The notes: generated by a model not told the origin, from the sequence alone. A stretch of DNA of 39,588 nt from Candidatus Aminicenantota bacterium (GCA_011772425.1 WVZO01000608.1:10606-50193); one strand, 5' to 3'; counted from the first letter of the stretch, positions 17,705 to 27,054 are shown. A program made the numbers and translations.

Positions 17705-20122
17705 TTAAAACTTCGGTATAATTTTAACGTTTATATTCTTACGCATCAAGGGACCACCCGGTGTCTTTTCAATAAATACAAACCAGTATTGGCCGATAAA
17801 AGCCGGACCAGGGTTCCAGTAGAAAACACCCCCCGCAGAATCAAACGTTGAACCTATCGGCAGTGCTTTCAATAATCTACCGGATAACAGATACCCCATA
17901 TACCGCCTGGCCGGGGTGTTTGCTGGTGTTAAGTGTTGGGTGTTAAGTGTTAAGTGAGAGCTTGAAAGAGATCTCTCAATCTTTCCCTTAACCTCAGCCT
18001 TAACCTCACCCTCAGTTCCTTCATTGGTGAGATGAATTTCCAGGCGCTCCAATTCTTTGATTTCAATATATAATGTGCCGTCTTCATCAGGATAAACGAT
18101 TTGCGGTTCGAGATTATTATTATAACCTTTTCTTATCCTAATGGGACTTGAATAATCAATGGGAATATCCCGGATGCTATCTCGGAACAGGCAAGCCTGT
18201 TCCCTATACACACTGCCCCCTGCACCCTGCACCTTGCTCTCTCCTGCATTCTGAATGGTAAAATACCGGCTGCCGATGCCGTCGGTGTTCCCGGCATCGT
18301 CGCTGGCGGTCCACTGAATGGTATGCACGCCGTTTTCGTAAGCGGTGGTATCTAAATAAAAATAACCGACTGCGCCATTGCTGTTATTGTAATTGGGAAA
18401 TAATACGGCAATATCAGCCCGGTATTGATTGTATACGGGATGTCCCACGGACACACCATCCACCCATACGGTTATGGTGGAACCGTCGATAGGGATGGTA
18501 TTGGGTAAAGGCGTCAGTACCCAGCCGAAATTAACAAATTCTTTACCCGATGCGGTGCCTCCCTGGCCGGGGGTATCGATGGCACCAAAAGGTTTGACGG
18601 CGTTGGCATTATCGCATTTAATCGTTTTGGTTCCCAGGGTTACCTGGTTTCCTTCGATATCTGCGGCAATGGCATGGATGGTAAAGGTCCCGTTTCCGCC
18701 GTTGGGCAAAAAGTTGGTCAGCATCATATACCCCCACCCGGCTTTGTGGTTATTGGGATAACCGGGATATGCCGCTTCCACATCGGGGCGTGCACCTTCC
18801 ACAAAATCGGCATCCCCGATAAAAATCAGTGCTCCACCTGTTTCTTCCCCTGCTTCTGCCGATGCTTCCCTGAATATTTTGACACTGGAAACACCGAAAT
18901 CATCCAGCGCCCAACCGGTAACAGGTATACTGCTCATTACCACGGAGCCATTTACCGGCGTGTCAAAGGACCCAAAAGGTGGAAGCGCCCCAACAGCCGT
19001 GCATACCTCTTTACTGAACTCGCTGTCAACTGTATTGGCATTTATACTGTGCGGGTACGTTCGTGTCTGAACCGCAAAGCAATAACCTGTCCCCGGGTCC
19101 AGTCCGGTAACCACGTATGACGAAGCGGACTTATCCGCGGTCATTCCCGCATAGGTCCAGGAACTGCCTGATGAGGGCCGATAAAAAACAAGATAACCAC
19201 CGGTATCCCCGGTATAAACGATGGGCGTCCAGGAAACTTTGACCGAAGTGCCGGAAAGGGCGGAAACCACCACATTGGATGGTGCAATGGTCTGGGAATT
19301 TTCCCAGCCCGGACTGGTACTGTCCAGGAAAGCTCGCAGCGTATCATTATTGGTATAAAGCCCATTGTAGTCGATCTTTATGGCTGCCGATTGGAGATTG
19401 ACCAGGGTGGCCGGGATTTTACCGGTTAACCGGTTCCAGTACAGCCCCAGGTACTCCACACTGGCGAGATTTCCCAGTTCTGCCGGGACCTTGCCGCTTA
19501 AGCGGTTATCATATAGATCAAAATATCTCACCTTGCGGAGGTTGCCCAATTCCGCCGGGATACTGCCGCTGAATAGATTCATCCCCATCATAAAATCATC
19601 CAGTTCGGTGAGATTGCCCAGTTCCGGCGGGATACTGCCGCTCAACCGGTTGGCATACAACCTGAGATATTTCAATCTTTTGAGATTTCCCAATTCCGGT
19701 GGAATGCTGCCGGTCAGGTTATTGACGGACGCTTGAAATAAGACCAGGTTGCTGAGTTTCCCCAGTTCCGGGGGGATGCTGCCTTTCAACGTGTAATTGT
19801 CCGCCAGCATGAGATATTCAAGTTCGCTGATATTCCCGATTTCCGGTGGAATGCTGCCGTTTAAATTATTAAACATTATTTCTATTTTAGTGACATGATC
19901 GTTTGTTACCGTAATCCCATACCACTCGTCTTCGGTCCCGGGCAGGGCAAAACCGTCGGTATGCAGCGGCGGGGTTTTCCACCCGGTGGTGTAGGTCCAA
20001 TTATCACCGGCGGTGGAATGGTAAAACGCAATCAAGGCGGCCCGTTCTTCCGCCGGGATATCTCCATAAATAAATACAGGGAAAAGAAAAAGAGAGATTA
20101 AGAATAAAATTTTTGTTTTCAT
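17705..20122 (-). CDS. Secreted LRR/FN3/Ig-like protein A (7 LRRs)
   Basis: Third of three tandem paralogues. Starts at the ATG at 20122, two bases after the previous stop (TGAAAATG), so translation is probably coupled. Order: signal peptide; N-cap (PAEERAALIAFYHSTAGDNW); about seven plant-type 24-residue LRRs (GSIPPELGNL); an FN3 domain (TIAPSNVVVSAL to about VQTRTYP); two Ig-like domains beginning PPFGSFDTP and KPFGAIDTP; a linker; and a C-terminal Ig-like domain ending KIIPKF. The linker carries a palindromic insertion and 7-bp repeats absent from at least one paralogue. Plant-type LRRs in bacteria usually mediate surface binding; the ligand is unknown. Confidence 0.9.
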   Translation of the reverse strand: MKTKILFLISLFLFPVFIYGDIPAEERAALIAFYHSTAGDNWTYTTGWKTPPLHTDGFALPGTEDEWYGITVTNDHVTKIEIMFNNLNGSIPPEIGNISELEYLMLADNYTLKGSIPPELGKLSNLVLFQASVNNLTGSIPPELGNLKRLKYLRLYANRLSGSIPPELGNLTELDDFMMGMNLFSGSIPAELGNLRKVRYFDLYDNRLSGKVPAELGNLASVEYLGLYWNRLTGKIPATLVNLQSAAIKIDYNGLYTNNDTLRAFLDSTSPGWENSQTIAPSNVVVSALSGTSVKVSWTPIVYTGDTGGYLVFYRPSSGSSWTYAGMTADKSASSYVVTGLDPGTGYCFAVQTRTYPHSINANTVDSEFSKEVCTAVGALPPFGSFDTPVNGSVVMSSIPVTGWALDDFGVSSVKIFREASAEAGEETGGALIFIGDADFVEGARPDVEAAYPGYPNNHKAGWGYMMLTNFLPNGGNGTFTIHAIAADIEGNQVTLGTKTIKCDNANAVKPFGAIDTPGQGGTASGKEFVNFGWVLTPLPNTIPIDGSTITVWVDGVSVGHPVYNQYRADIAVLFPNYNNSNGAVGYFYLDTTAYENGVHTIQWTASDDAGNTDGIGSRYFTIQNAGESKVQGAGGSVYREQACLFRDSIRDIPIDYSSPIRIRKGYNNNLEPQIVYPDEDGTLYIEIKELERLEIHLTNEGTEGEVKAEVKGKIERSLSSSHLTLNTQHLTPANTPARRYMGYLLSGRLLKALPIGSTFDSAGGVFYWNPGPAFIGQYWFVFIEKTPGGPLMRKNINVKIIPKF
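17926..17956. repeat. In-frame 7-bp repeat in LRR gene A
   Basis: GTGTTAA, GTGTTGG, GTGTTAA, GTGTTAA, GTG. On the coding strand it gives the HLTLNTQHLT stretch in the linker before the last domain. Paralogues B and C have unrelated or shorter sequence there. Confidence 0.7.
18184..18203. repeat. Palindromic element inside LRR gene A
   Basis: GGAACAGGCAAGCCTGTTCC, a 9-bp stem with two-base loop. It is translated in-frame as part of REQACLFR, between the second Ig-like domain and the IPIDYS segment. The same 20 bp occur in paralogue C at 23366. Confidence 0.8.
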
Positions 20123-20124
20123 TT

Positions 20125-23007
20125 TCACTCTCTAAACTTCGGAATAATTTTTATGTTTATATTCTTTTTTATCAGTTGGCCGCCGGGTCCTTTTTCAACA
20201 AATACAAACCGGTACTGGCCGATAAAACCCGGCCCCGGATTCCAGCAGAAAACACCACTCGCAGAATCAAAAGTCGAACCTATCGGCAGTGATTTCAATA
20301 ATTTACCTGATAACAAATACCCCATATACCGGCTGTTGGGTGTGTTTTCTATGAGGCTGCCCGAGAATGCTGGGTGAACACGAAACCCGGCCGAACCCCT
20401 ACATGCACCCCGGAAACGTTTGTAGGGCTCGGTCAAGATTTTGTATTCGCCCTTATCAACCTCAGTTCCTTCATTGAGATGAATTTCCAGACGTTCCAAT
20501 TCCTCGATTTCAACATGTATTGTGCCGTTTTCATCAGGGTAAACGATTTGCGGTTCGATATTTTCGTTATACCCTTTTTTGATTCTCACAGGCATCGAAT
20601 AATCGATTGGTATTGTCTTGTCTGTTATGGGCGGCCTACGCATACCTTCATTCCGCGCAGTGCTCGTTGTGGCCTCCGAGCTATTTTGAATCATAAAATA
20701 CCGGCTGCCGATGCCGTCGGCGTTCCAGGCATCGTCCATGGCGGTCCATTGAATGGTGTGCACGCCGTTTTCGTAAGCGGTGGTATCTAAATAAAAATAA
20801 CCGATAGCACCATTGCTGTTATTGTAACCGGGAAATAATGCGGCAATATCGGCCCGGTATTGATTGTAAACCGGGTGGCCTAACGGGACACCGTTTACCC
20901 ATACGGTGATGGTGGAACCGTTGGTAGGAATGGTATTGGGCAGTGGCGTCAGCACCCAGCCGAAATTAACAAATTTTTTGCCCGACGCGGTTCCTCCCTG
21001 GCCAGGAGTATCGATGGCACCAAAAGGTTCGACTGCGTTGGCATTGTCACAAATAACGGTTTTGATGCCCAATGTGGTTTGATTCCCTTCCACATCTGCT
21101 GCAATGGCATGGAGGATAAAGGTGCCGTTTCCGCCGTTGGGCAAAAAGTTGGTCAGCATCATGTATCCCCAACCGGCCTTGTGATTATCCGGGTAGGTGG
21201 GATATGTCTGCTGAACATCGGGCCGTGCTCCTTCCACGAACACAGCATCCCCGATTAAGACGAGACCCCCACCCGGCTCTTCTCCTGCATCCGCCGAGGG
21301 TTCCCGGTATATTTTTACACCGTCTATGCCGAAATTATCCAGCGCCCAACCGCATACAGGTATACTGCCCCTGGCTGTCGAACCGTCGAGGGGCGTATCA
21401 AAGGAACCGAAAGGCGGCTCTTTGTCTACCTGAAAATCGGGGGTTGCAGAAACTTCTTCACTGTAATTACTAACCACCCAGTTATTGTTAGCCCTATGCG
21501 GATTGGTTTGAGTGTTTATCACAATGTAATATTTTGTCCCGGCATTTAAACCGGTTATCTTGTAGGTTGAAGCGGATTTATCGGTTGTTCTTCCTGCATA
21601 AGTCCACGGCCCGGCCGCTGTTGTACTGTAGAAAACATTATAACCTCCGCTGTCGCCGGTATAGGCGATGGGGGTCCATGAAACCAGGATTGAGGTGTCA
21701 GAGATAGCAGCAGCAGATACATTTGACGGCGCAATGGTTTGGGTATTTTCCCAGCCCGGGCTTTTGCTGTCCAGGAAAGCTCGCAGCGTAGCATTATCGG
21801 TATAAAGACCATTGTAATCGATATTTGCACTATTCAAACGGTCTAGATTGATCAAGCTTGAAGGGATATTGCCAGTTAACTGGTTAGAGTAAAGACTAAA
21901 CGCCCACAAATTGCTGAGATTCCCCAGTTCCGGGGGAATGCTCCCGCTCAACTGGTTGTTGCCTAACGAAAGCACTCCCAAATTGCCGAGATTCCCCAAT
22001 TCCGGGGGGATACTTCCATTCAACTGGTTATTGGACAGAGAAATATCCTTCATATTGACCAGTTTTCCCAGTCCTGGGGGGATGTCTCCGCTCAAACGGT
22101 TGTTATCCAACCAAAGCTTTTTCAGATTGCTGAGATTTACAAGTTCCTGGGGAATACTCCCGCTCAACTGGTTTCCGTACATAGAAAGAACTTCCAAATT
22201 ACTGATATTTCCCAACTCCGGCGGGATACTTCCGCTCAAATAGTTGTTGTACAATAAAAGCCGTTTCAAATTGCTGAGCTTTTCCAGCTCAGAGGGGATG
22301 CTCCCGCTCAAATCGTTGCTTCCCAACAAAAGCCCCTCCAAACTGCTGAGATTTCCCAGTTCCGGGGGGATGCCCCCGGTTAAATAGTTATTTTCCAGGG
22401 ATAACACTTCCAGGTTGCTGAGATTTCCCAGCTCCAGGGGAATGCTCCCGCTTAAATCGTTGAATTCCAACAAAAGCTTTTTCAGATTGCCGAGTTTTCT
22501 CAGCTCCAGGGGAATGCTTCCACTCAACTGGTTGTATCTCAAAAAAAGCCATTCCAAACTGCTGAGATTTCCCAGTTCCGGGGGGATGCTCCCGTACAAC
22601 CGGTTGCCGTTCAACCAAAGTCTTTTTAAATGGCCGAGATTTCCCAGTTCAGGCGGTATCTTTCCCGATAAAGATGGACTATTGTTCTGAAGATCAAGAT
22701 ATTCCAATTTGCCCAGGTTACCCAATCCAGGAGGGATTGTACCGTTTAAATGATTATGGTTTAATACTATGTAGGTCACATGATCGTCCGTTATTGTGAT
22801 GCCGAACCAGTTACCTTCGGTACCGGGCAGGGCAAAACCATCGGCAGCCAATGGCGCGGTTTTCCACCCGGTGTTATCGGTCCAATTGTCACCGTTGGTG
22901 GATTTGTATAAGGCAATTAATGCCGCCCGCTCTTCCGCCGGTATATCTCCATAAATAAATACAGGAAAAATAAAAAGAGAGATTAAGAATAAAATTATTG
23001 GTTTCAT
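20125..23007 (-). CDS. Secreted LRR/FN3/Ig-like protein B (13 LRRs)
   Basis: Middle paralogue, 960 residues from the ATG at 23007 (AGGAAG 5 nt upstream; previous stop two bases before, again TGAAAATG). Same architecture as its neighbours: signal peptide ending VFIYG, N-cap PAEERAALIALYKSTNGDNW, about 13 LRRs of the LSGSIPPELGNL type, one FN3 domain (TIAPSNVSAAAI on), two PFG(S/A)(F/I)DTP Ig-like domains, a linker and the C-terminal domain. It has the largest LRR count of the three, consistent with unequal recombination between near-identical 72-bp LRR units. In place of the REQACLFR insert it has a different palindromic insertion at 20391. Confidence 0.9.
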   Translation of the reverse strand: MKPIILFLISLFIFPVFIYGDIPAEERAALIALYKSTNGDNWTDNTGWKTAPLAADGFALPGTEGNWFGITITDDHVTYIVLNHNHLNGTIPPGLGNLGKLEYLDLQNNSPSLSGKIPPELGNLGHLKRLWLNGNRLYGSIPPELGNLSSLEWLFLRYNQLSGSIPLELRKLGNLKKLLLEFNDLSGSIPLELGNLSNLEVLSLENNYLTGGIPPELGNLSSLEGLLLGSNDLSGSIPSELEKLSNLKRLLLYNNYLSGSIPPELGNISNLEVLSMYGNQLSGSIPQELVNLSNLKKLWLDNNRLSGDIPPGLGKLVNMKDISLSNNQLNGSIPPELGNLGNLGVLSLGNNQLSGSIPPELGNLSNLWAFSLYSNQLTGNIPSSLINLDRLNSANIDYNGLYTDNATLRAFLDSKSPGWENTQTIAPSNVSAAAISDTSILVSWTPIAYTGDSGGYNVFYSTTAAGPWTYAGRTTDKSASTYKITGLNAGTKYYIVINTQTNPHRANNNWVVSNYSEEVSATPDFQVDKEPPFGSFDTPLDGSTARGSIPVCGWALDNFGIDGVKIYREPSADAGEEPGGGLVLIGDAVFVEGARPDVQQTYPTYPDNHKAGWGYMMLTNFLPNGGNGTFILHAIAADVEGNQTTLGIKTVICDNANAVEPFGAIDTPGQGGTASGKKFVNFGWVLTPLPNTIPTNGSTITVWVNGVPLGHPVYNQYRADIAALFPGYNNSNGAIGYFYLDTTAYENGVHTIQWTAMDDAWNADGIGSRYFMIQNSSEATTSTARNEGMRRPPITDKTIPIDYSMPVRIKKGYNENIEPQIVYPDENGTIHVEIEELERLEIHLNEGTEVDKGEYKILTEPYKRFRGACRGSAGFRVHPAFSGSLIENTPNSRYMGYLLSGKLLKSLPIGSTFDSASGVFCWNPGPGFIGQYRFVFVEKGPGGQLIKKNINIKIIPKFRE
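20391..20432. repeat. Palindromic insertion inside LRR gene B
   Basis: CCCTACA and TGTAGGG, within CCGAACCCCTACA (20391-20403) and TGTAGGGCTCGG (20421-20432), form an imperfect hairpin. It is translated in-frame (reverse strand) within EPYKRFRGACRGSAGF, in the same linker that carries repeat insertions in paralogue A. Confidence 0.5.
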
Positions 23008-23009
23008 TT

Positions 23010-25529
23010 TCACTTCCTAAACTTCGGAATAATATCTATATTTATATTTTTTTTTATCATTTGTCCGCCGGGTCTTTTTTCAACAAATACAAACCGGTAT
23101 TCTCCAATAAAACCCGGACCCGGATTCCAGGAAAAAATCCTCCTTTCCGTGTCAAGAGTCGAACCGATAGGAAGGGGAGAAATGCTCAATGTTGATTCTT
23201 CCGAATCAGGGAGATGAATTTCCAGACGTTCCAATTCTTTGATTTCAACATGTATTGTGCCGTTTTCATCAGGATAAACGATTTGCGGTTCGATATTTCC
23301 GTTATACCCTTTTTTGATTCTAACTGGTCTTGAATAATCTATAGGAATATCCCGGATGGGATATCGGAACAGGCAAGCCTGTTCCCTACACGCTTTGCGC
23401 GCTGCGCTGTGAGCTGCACGTTGCGAATCATTCTGAATAGTAAAATACCGGCTGCCGATACCATCGGTGTTCCCGGCATCGTCGCTGGCGGTCCATTGAA
23501 TAGTGTGCACGCCGTTTTCATAGGTAGTGGTGTCCAAATAAAAGTATCCAACGGCACCATTGCTGTTATTGTAATTGGGAAATAATGCGGCAATATCTGC
23601 CCGGTATTGATTGTAAACCGGGTTTCCCACTGCCACACTATCCACCCATACGGTTATAGTGGAACCGTCAATGGGAACGGTATTGGGTAAGGGCGTCAGT
23701 ACCCAGCCGAAATTAACAAACCGGTTACCTGAAGCAGTCCCCCCCTGGGTAGGGGTATCGATGGCACCGAAAGGTTTAACGGCATTAGCATTGTCACAGT
23801 GTATGGTTTTGGTTCCCATGGTGGTGGTATTGCCGACACGATCGGTGGCAATGGCATAAATCACAAACGTACCGTTGCCCCCGCCGGGTAAGAAGTTGGT
23901 CAGCATCATGTAACCCCAACCGGCCCTGGTATTATTGGGATATTGAGGATATGCCGCCGACACATCCGGCCGTGCCCCCTCCACCAGGGTGGCATCGCCG
24001 ATATACACAAGACCGGTACCTTGCTGCCGATATATTTTCACGGTATCGATGCCGGTGTCATCCAGCGCCCAGCCGGTAACAGGTATACTGCTGACCACGG
24101 TTGAACCATCGACGGGTGTATCGAAAGAACCGAAAGGCGGCTCTTTATCTTCAAGTGCACCGGTTGTCGCCGACGTTTCTTCACTGTATTCACTGACAAC
24201 CGTGTTTTTATTGTTGTTATGTGGATGGGTTTGGGTTTTTACCACAAAGTAATATGTTGTTCCCGGACTTAAACCGCCTACAATATAGGAGCCGGCGGTT
24301 TTATCGGCTGTTTTGCCCACATATGTCCAGGGACCCCCGGGGGCGGTGCTGTAATAAACCTCATAACCTCCGCTGTCAGTGGTATATGTAATAGGAGTCC
24401 AGGAAATAGTGATGGAAGAAGCAGGGGATTGAACAGCAATTACATTTGCCGGGGCAATGGTCTGGGTATCCGCCCACCCCGGATCCAGGCCGGTTAAAAA
24501 TGTTCGTAACCCGTTATCATCGGTATAAAGACCGTTGTAACCGATATTTAAATAAAACAGGCGGCTTAGATTTGTAAAACTTGTGGGGACAGCACCGGTC
24601 AACTGGTTGGAACCCAGGTAGAGATACTCGAGTTCATTGAGATTCCCCAGCTCTGAAGGAATGCCGCCGCTCAACCGGTTGGAGGAAAGGAAAAGAGCGT
24701 TCAAGCTGCTGAGATTTCCCAGTTCGGGCGGGATGTTGCCGGTCAAATGGTTATTGTTCAGTCCTAGATATCGCAGGTTAGCGAGGCTCCCTAATTCCGG
24801 GGGAATGGTGCCGCTCAACTGCGTGCTGTTCAGGAAAACATACTCAAGTTTACTAAGATTCCCCAACGTTGAGGGGATACTGTCGCTCAATTTGTTATCG
24901 GACAGGTTAAGTGAGGTCAAATTTTTGAGATTTCCCAATTCCACTGGGATGCTTCCGGTCAATTGGCAAAGGTTCAGGTCTAAATAACTAAGCTTTTCCA
25001 GGTTTCCCAGTTCCGAAGGGATGCTGCCGCTCAACTGGGTATCGGACAGGGAAAGCTCAAGCAAATTACCGAGCTTTCCCAACTCTTTAGGGATGCTGCC
25101 AGTCAATGGGATGGAGCTCAGCCAGAGCTTTTCCAGTCTGCTGAGTTTTCCCAGTTCAGGGGGTATGGAGCCCTTGAGCGAATTAAAACTCAGGTCAAGA
25201 TATTCCAGGCTGGTTAAATTGCCCAACTTCGAGGTTATTGATCCGGTTAAATTATTCAGAACCAGGTGTATTTCGGTCACATGATCGTTCGTTACTATGA
25301 TGCCAAACCAGGTGCCTTCGGTTCCGGGCATGGCAAAACCATCGGCAGCCAATGGCGGGGTTTTCCACCCGGTGTTATCGTACCAATTGTCACCGTTGGC
25401 AGCATGGTAAAAGGCAATTAATGCCGCCCGCTCTTCCGCCGGTATGGCAGCATACAGTGTGATCGCCCCGGATAAAATAACCCATAAGACGATTACCATC
25501 AAACACCAAAATATAGGTCTCTGTTTCAT
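23010..25529 (-). CDS. Secreted LRR/FN3/Ig-like protein C (10 LRRs)
   Basis: First gene of the leftward operon. I start at the ATG at 25529 (MKQRPIFW, signal peptide to LYAA), with AAAGGAG about 12 nt upstream; the frame is open further to 25580 but that lacks a ribosome site. N-cap PAEERAALIAFYHAANGDNW, about 10 plant-type LRRs, an FN3 domain (TIAPANVIAVQS on), two Ig-like domains and a shortened linker before the C-terminal domain. The linker contains the REQACLFR palindromic insert. It is probably surface-exposed and involved in binding. The three copies are most alike in the Ig-like domains and least alike in the linker and LRR number. Confidence 0.9.
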   Translation of the reverse strand: MKQRPIFWCLMVIVLWVILSGAITLYAAIPAEERAALIAFYHAANGDNWYDNTGWKTPPLAADGFAMPGTEGTWFGIIVTNDHVTEIHLVLNNLTGSITSKLGNLTSLEYLDLSFNSLKGSIPPELGKLSRLEKLWLSSIPLTGSIPKELGKLGNLLELSLSDTQLSGSIPSELGNLEKLSYLDLNLCQLTGSIPVELGNLKNLTSLNLSDNKLSDSIPSTLGNLSKLEYVFLNSTQLSGTIPPELGSLANLRYLGLNNNHLTGNIPPELGNLSSLNALFLSSNRLSGGIPSELGNLNELEYLYLGSNQLTGAVPTSFTNLSRLFYLNIGYNGLYTDDNGLRTFLTGLDPGWADTQTIAPANVIAVQSPASSITISWTPITYTTDSGGYEVYYSTAPGGPWTYVGKTADKTAGSYIVGGLSPGTTYYFVVKTQTHPHNNNKNTVVSEYSEETSATTGALEDKEPPFGSFDTPVDGSTVVSSIPVTGWALDDTGIDTVKIYRQQGTGLVYIGDATLVEGARPDVSAAYPQYPNNTRAGWGYMMLTNFLPGGGNGTFVIYAIATDRVGNTTTMGTKTIHCDNANAVKPFGAIDTPTQGGTASGNRFVNFGWVLTPLPNTVPIDGSTITVWVDSVAVGNPVYNQYRADIAALFPNYNNSNGAVGYFYLDTTTYENGVHTIQWTASDDAGNTDGIGSRYFTIQNDSQRAAHSAARKACREQACLFRYPIRDIPIDYSRPVRIKKGYNGNIEPQIVYPDENGTIHVEIKELERLEIHLPDSEESTLSISPLPIGSTLDTERRIFSWNPGPGFIGEYRFVFVEKRPGGQMIKKNINIDIIPKFRK
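23366..23385. repeat. Palindromic element inside LRR gene C
   Basis: The same 20-bp palindrome as at 18184, in the same orientation and frame. The flanks differ, so the match is sharpest at the palindrome itself. Confidence 0.8.
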
Positions 25530-25714
25530 AATAGTATTATACTCCTTTTGTTTATTAATATATAATATATAAGATAACACAAATACCAGGTTTTTGGTTC
25601 AATCGGATAAAATTTAACCTTTTTTGAGGGGATACTGAATTAGAGACGTTCTCAACGGGTAAATATTTATAAATATTTACTCGTTCTTCTTGACTTTTCC
25701 GGCATGTGCCCTTT

Positions 25715-25752
25715 TTCACACGATTGCTGTGAATCCTTTGTTGTGATAAAAT
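25715..25752 (+). promoter_or_regulatory. Promoter region with TTCACA/TGTGAA palindrome
   Basis: TTCACA-N7-TGTGAA (25715-25733) overlaps a weak -35 (TTGCTG, 25724-25729). A TAAAAT -10 lies at 25747-25752, 17 bp on. The palindrome is the reverse of the CRP half-site order, so I call it only a possible operator. The rest of 25581-25714, the divergent gap, is A+T-rich with nothing further to support. Confidence 0.4.
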
Positions 25753-25777
25753 GTATTCTACTTAAAGGAGGTAAAAA

Positions 25778-26941
25778 ATGGAAAAAAATGTCAAAAAAGA
25801 GCTCAGGCGAAAAATCCCGTTTTTAGCTTATTCGTGGAACGAAATGAAAAAGATAATTTTAATATTAACAACAGCAGCCGTCATTTTCATTACCAATAAT
25901 TGCCTGGCAGAAAGGCTGCTAAGAGGAGTATCGACCGATAAAAAAATTTCGTTTGAGAGAAATGAAATCAAAAAACTGTTTTTAGACAATCCTCTCAGTG
26001 GGTCTAAATATGACCCCACCACCGGGAAGGTTTACGGGCTTTCATCTTCCAACGGTGTATGGTACTTTGCATCCATCGATATCGGAACAGGGAAAATTGA
26101 ACAATTGAAATCCTTACCGGAGGTTATGAAATTTGGAATGGGAAATGCTGCTGTCGATAGGGAACAGCGAAGATATTTTTTTGTCGGTTCAGTAAAGGGA
26201 AACTGGTATCTCTATATTCTTAATATCGACACTGGTGAGATGATTTACAGGTATAAATTGAGAAGACCTTTTAAATTCATCGCCTATTTTCGCCGGACTG
26301 ATAGGCTTTACGGATTGAGTGAAAGGGAAGGCACCTATTATTTTATCTCATTTGATATCTATTCGGGCAGGATGGCGGAGGTAAGCAAACTCTCGAAACT
26401 TTCGCGTTTAAAAGGCACGTCTCGAAAAATAGATTCTCGAAAGGGGGTGTTCCTTTTCGAAGGGGTTTTTAATGGCCGGAATTCGCTTTTGGCAATCGAT
26501 ATACCGGAGGGCAGGATAAAAGCGGTAAATGCCTTTAGAGTCAGTGTGAATGATTATCGCATCCATTTTTTTGGAAGAAATCAGCCAGTCAATATGCTTT
26601 ATACCTTTGGAGTGGGTAATTGTGTGGTGGCAGCAGGATATTGTAAAACGTGCGGGGCTGGTTTTTTGGCTCACTTCTCTCCCCGGTTCGAAAAAATAGA
26701 AGAGACCCTGGGGCAGATTGAGAAGGAAATTAAAACCAAAGGCGGTAAAAGTCTTGCGGAGATGAATATTTACGTTGTCGGCGGCAGGATCAGAAATGCT
26801 GCTTCTTATAAGAATGCGATCAAGGTCTATCAGGTACTGGCAGAAATGTTTGGCACTACTTATAAGGGCGATAGAATTTTCCATTTGGGTATCGTATATA
26901 ACATAATCATTGACAATGGGAATATCGATATCTTCTTCTGA
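25778..26941 (+). CDS. Secreted beta-propeller protein with CheD-like domain
   Basis: 387 residues from an ATG with strong AAAGGAGG (spacing 6). An extended basic n-region precedes a signal peptide (MKKIILILTTAAVIFITNNCLA, residues 23-44). Residues about 75-255 hold four propeller-like repeats (TGKVYGL...YFASIDIGTGKIE). The C-terminal 130 residues match the CheD deamidase pattern. TFGVGNC corresponds to CheD TLGLGSC (Thr276, Cys282), and GAGFLAHFSP corresponds to GGLxHxxLP (His299), with exactly the Cys-to-His spacing of 17 that I recall for CheD. Then VVGG, a YKNAIKVYQVLAEMFG helix and the VYNIIIDNGNIDIF strand pair follow. CheD deamidates receptor glutamines in the cytoplasm; an exported version would have other targets. 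No chemotaxis genes are nearby. The domain call is pattern-based. Confidence 0.7.
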   Translation: MEKNVKKELRRKIPFLAYSWNEMKKIILILTTAAVIFITNNCLAERLLRGVSTDKKISFERNEIKKLFLDNPLSGSKYDPTTGKVYGLSSSNGVWYFASIDIGTGKIEQLKSLPEVMKFGMGNAAVDREQRRYFFVGSVKGNWYLYILNIDTGEMIYRYKLRRPFKFIAYFRRTDRLYGLSEREGTYYFISFDIYSGRMAEVSKLSKLSRLKGTSRKIDSRKGVFLFEGVFNGRNSLLAIDIPEGRIKAVNAFRVSVNDYRIHFFGRNQPVNMLYTFGVGNCVVAAGYCKTCGAGFLAHFSPRFEKIEETLGQIEKEIKTKGGKSLAEMNIYVVGGRIRNAASYKNAIKVYQVLAEMFGTTYKGDRIFHLGIVYNIIIDNGNIDIFF

Positions 26942-26995
26942 TATTCTCTGTAAAAAGAAACGGACCAGGCGAAAAATCTTTCTATACTAAAAAAG

Positions 26996-27021
26996 TATGA
27001 TTTTAAAAAATCATATTTTTT
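26996..27021 (+). terminator. A+T-rich terminator after the CheD-like gene
   Basis: TATGATTTT and AAAATCATA pair (9 bp) and are followed at once by TTTTTT. Located 55 bp after the stop codon, it separates this gene from the RiPP gene downstream. Confidence 0.6.
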
Positions 27022-27026
27022 CATAA

Positions 27027-27054
27027 TTGAAAAAAAGGGAATTATATATATTAT
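27027..27054 (+). promoter_or_regulatory. Promoter and structured leader of RiPP gene 2
   Basis: TTGAAA (27027-27032), a 16-bp spacer and TATTAT (27049-27054), each 5/6 to consensus. The leader of about 100 nt contains CTCCGG...CCGGAG and TACGG...CCGTA pairs, and a tiny ATG-GAA-AAA-AAT-TAA frame at 27135. Then comes AGGAGG (27155-27160). Confidence 0.5.

Noticed and set aside
25715-25733. CRP binding site
   Set aside because: The half-sites are in TTCACA...TGTGAA order, the reverse of the CRP consensus TGTGA-N6-TCACA; kept only as a possible operator.
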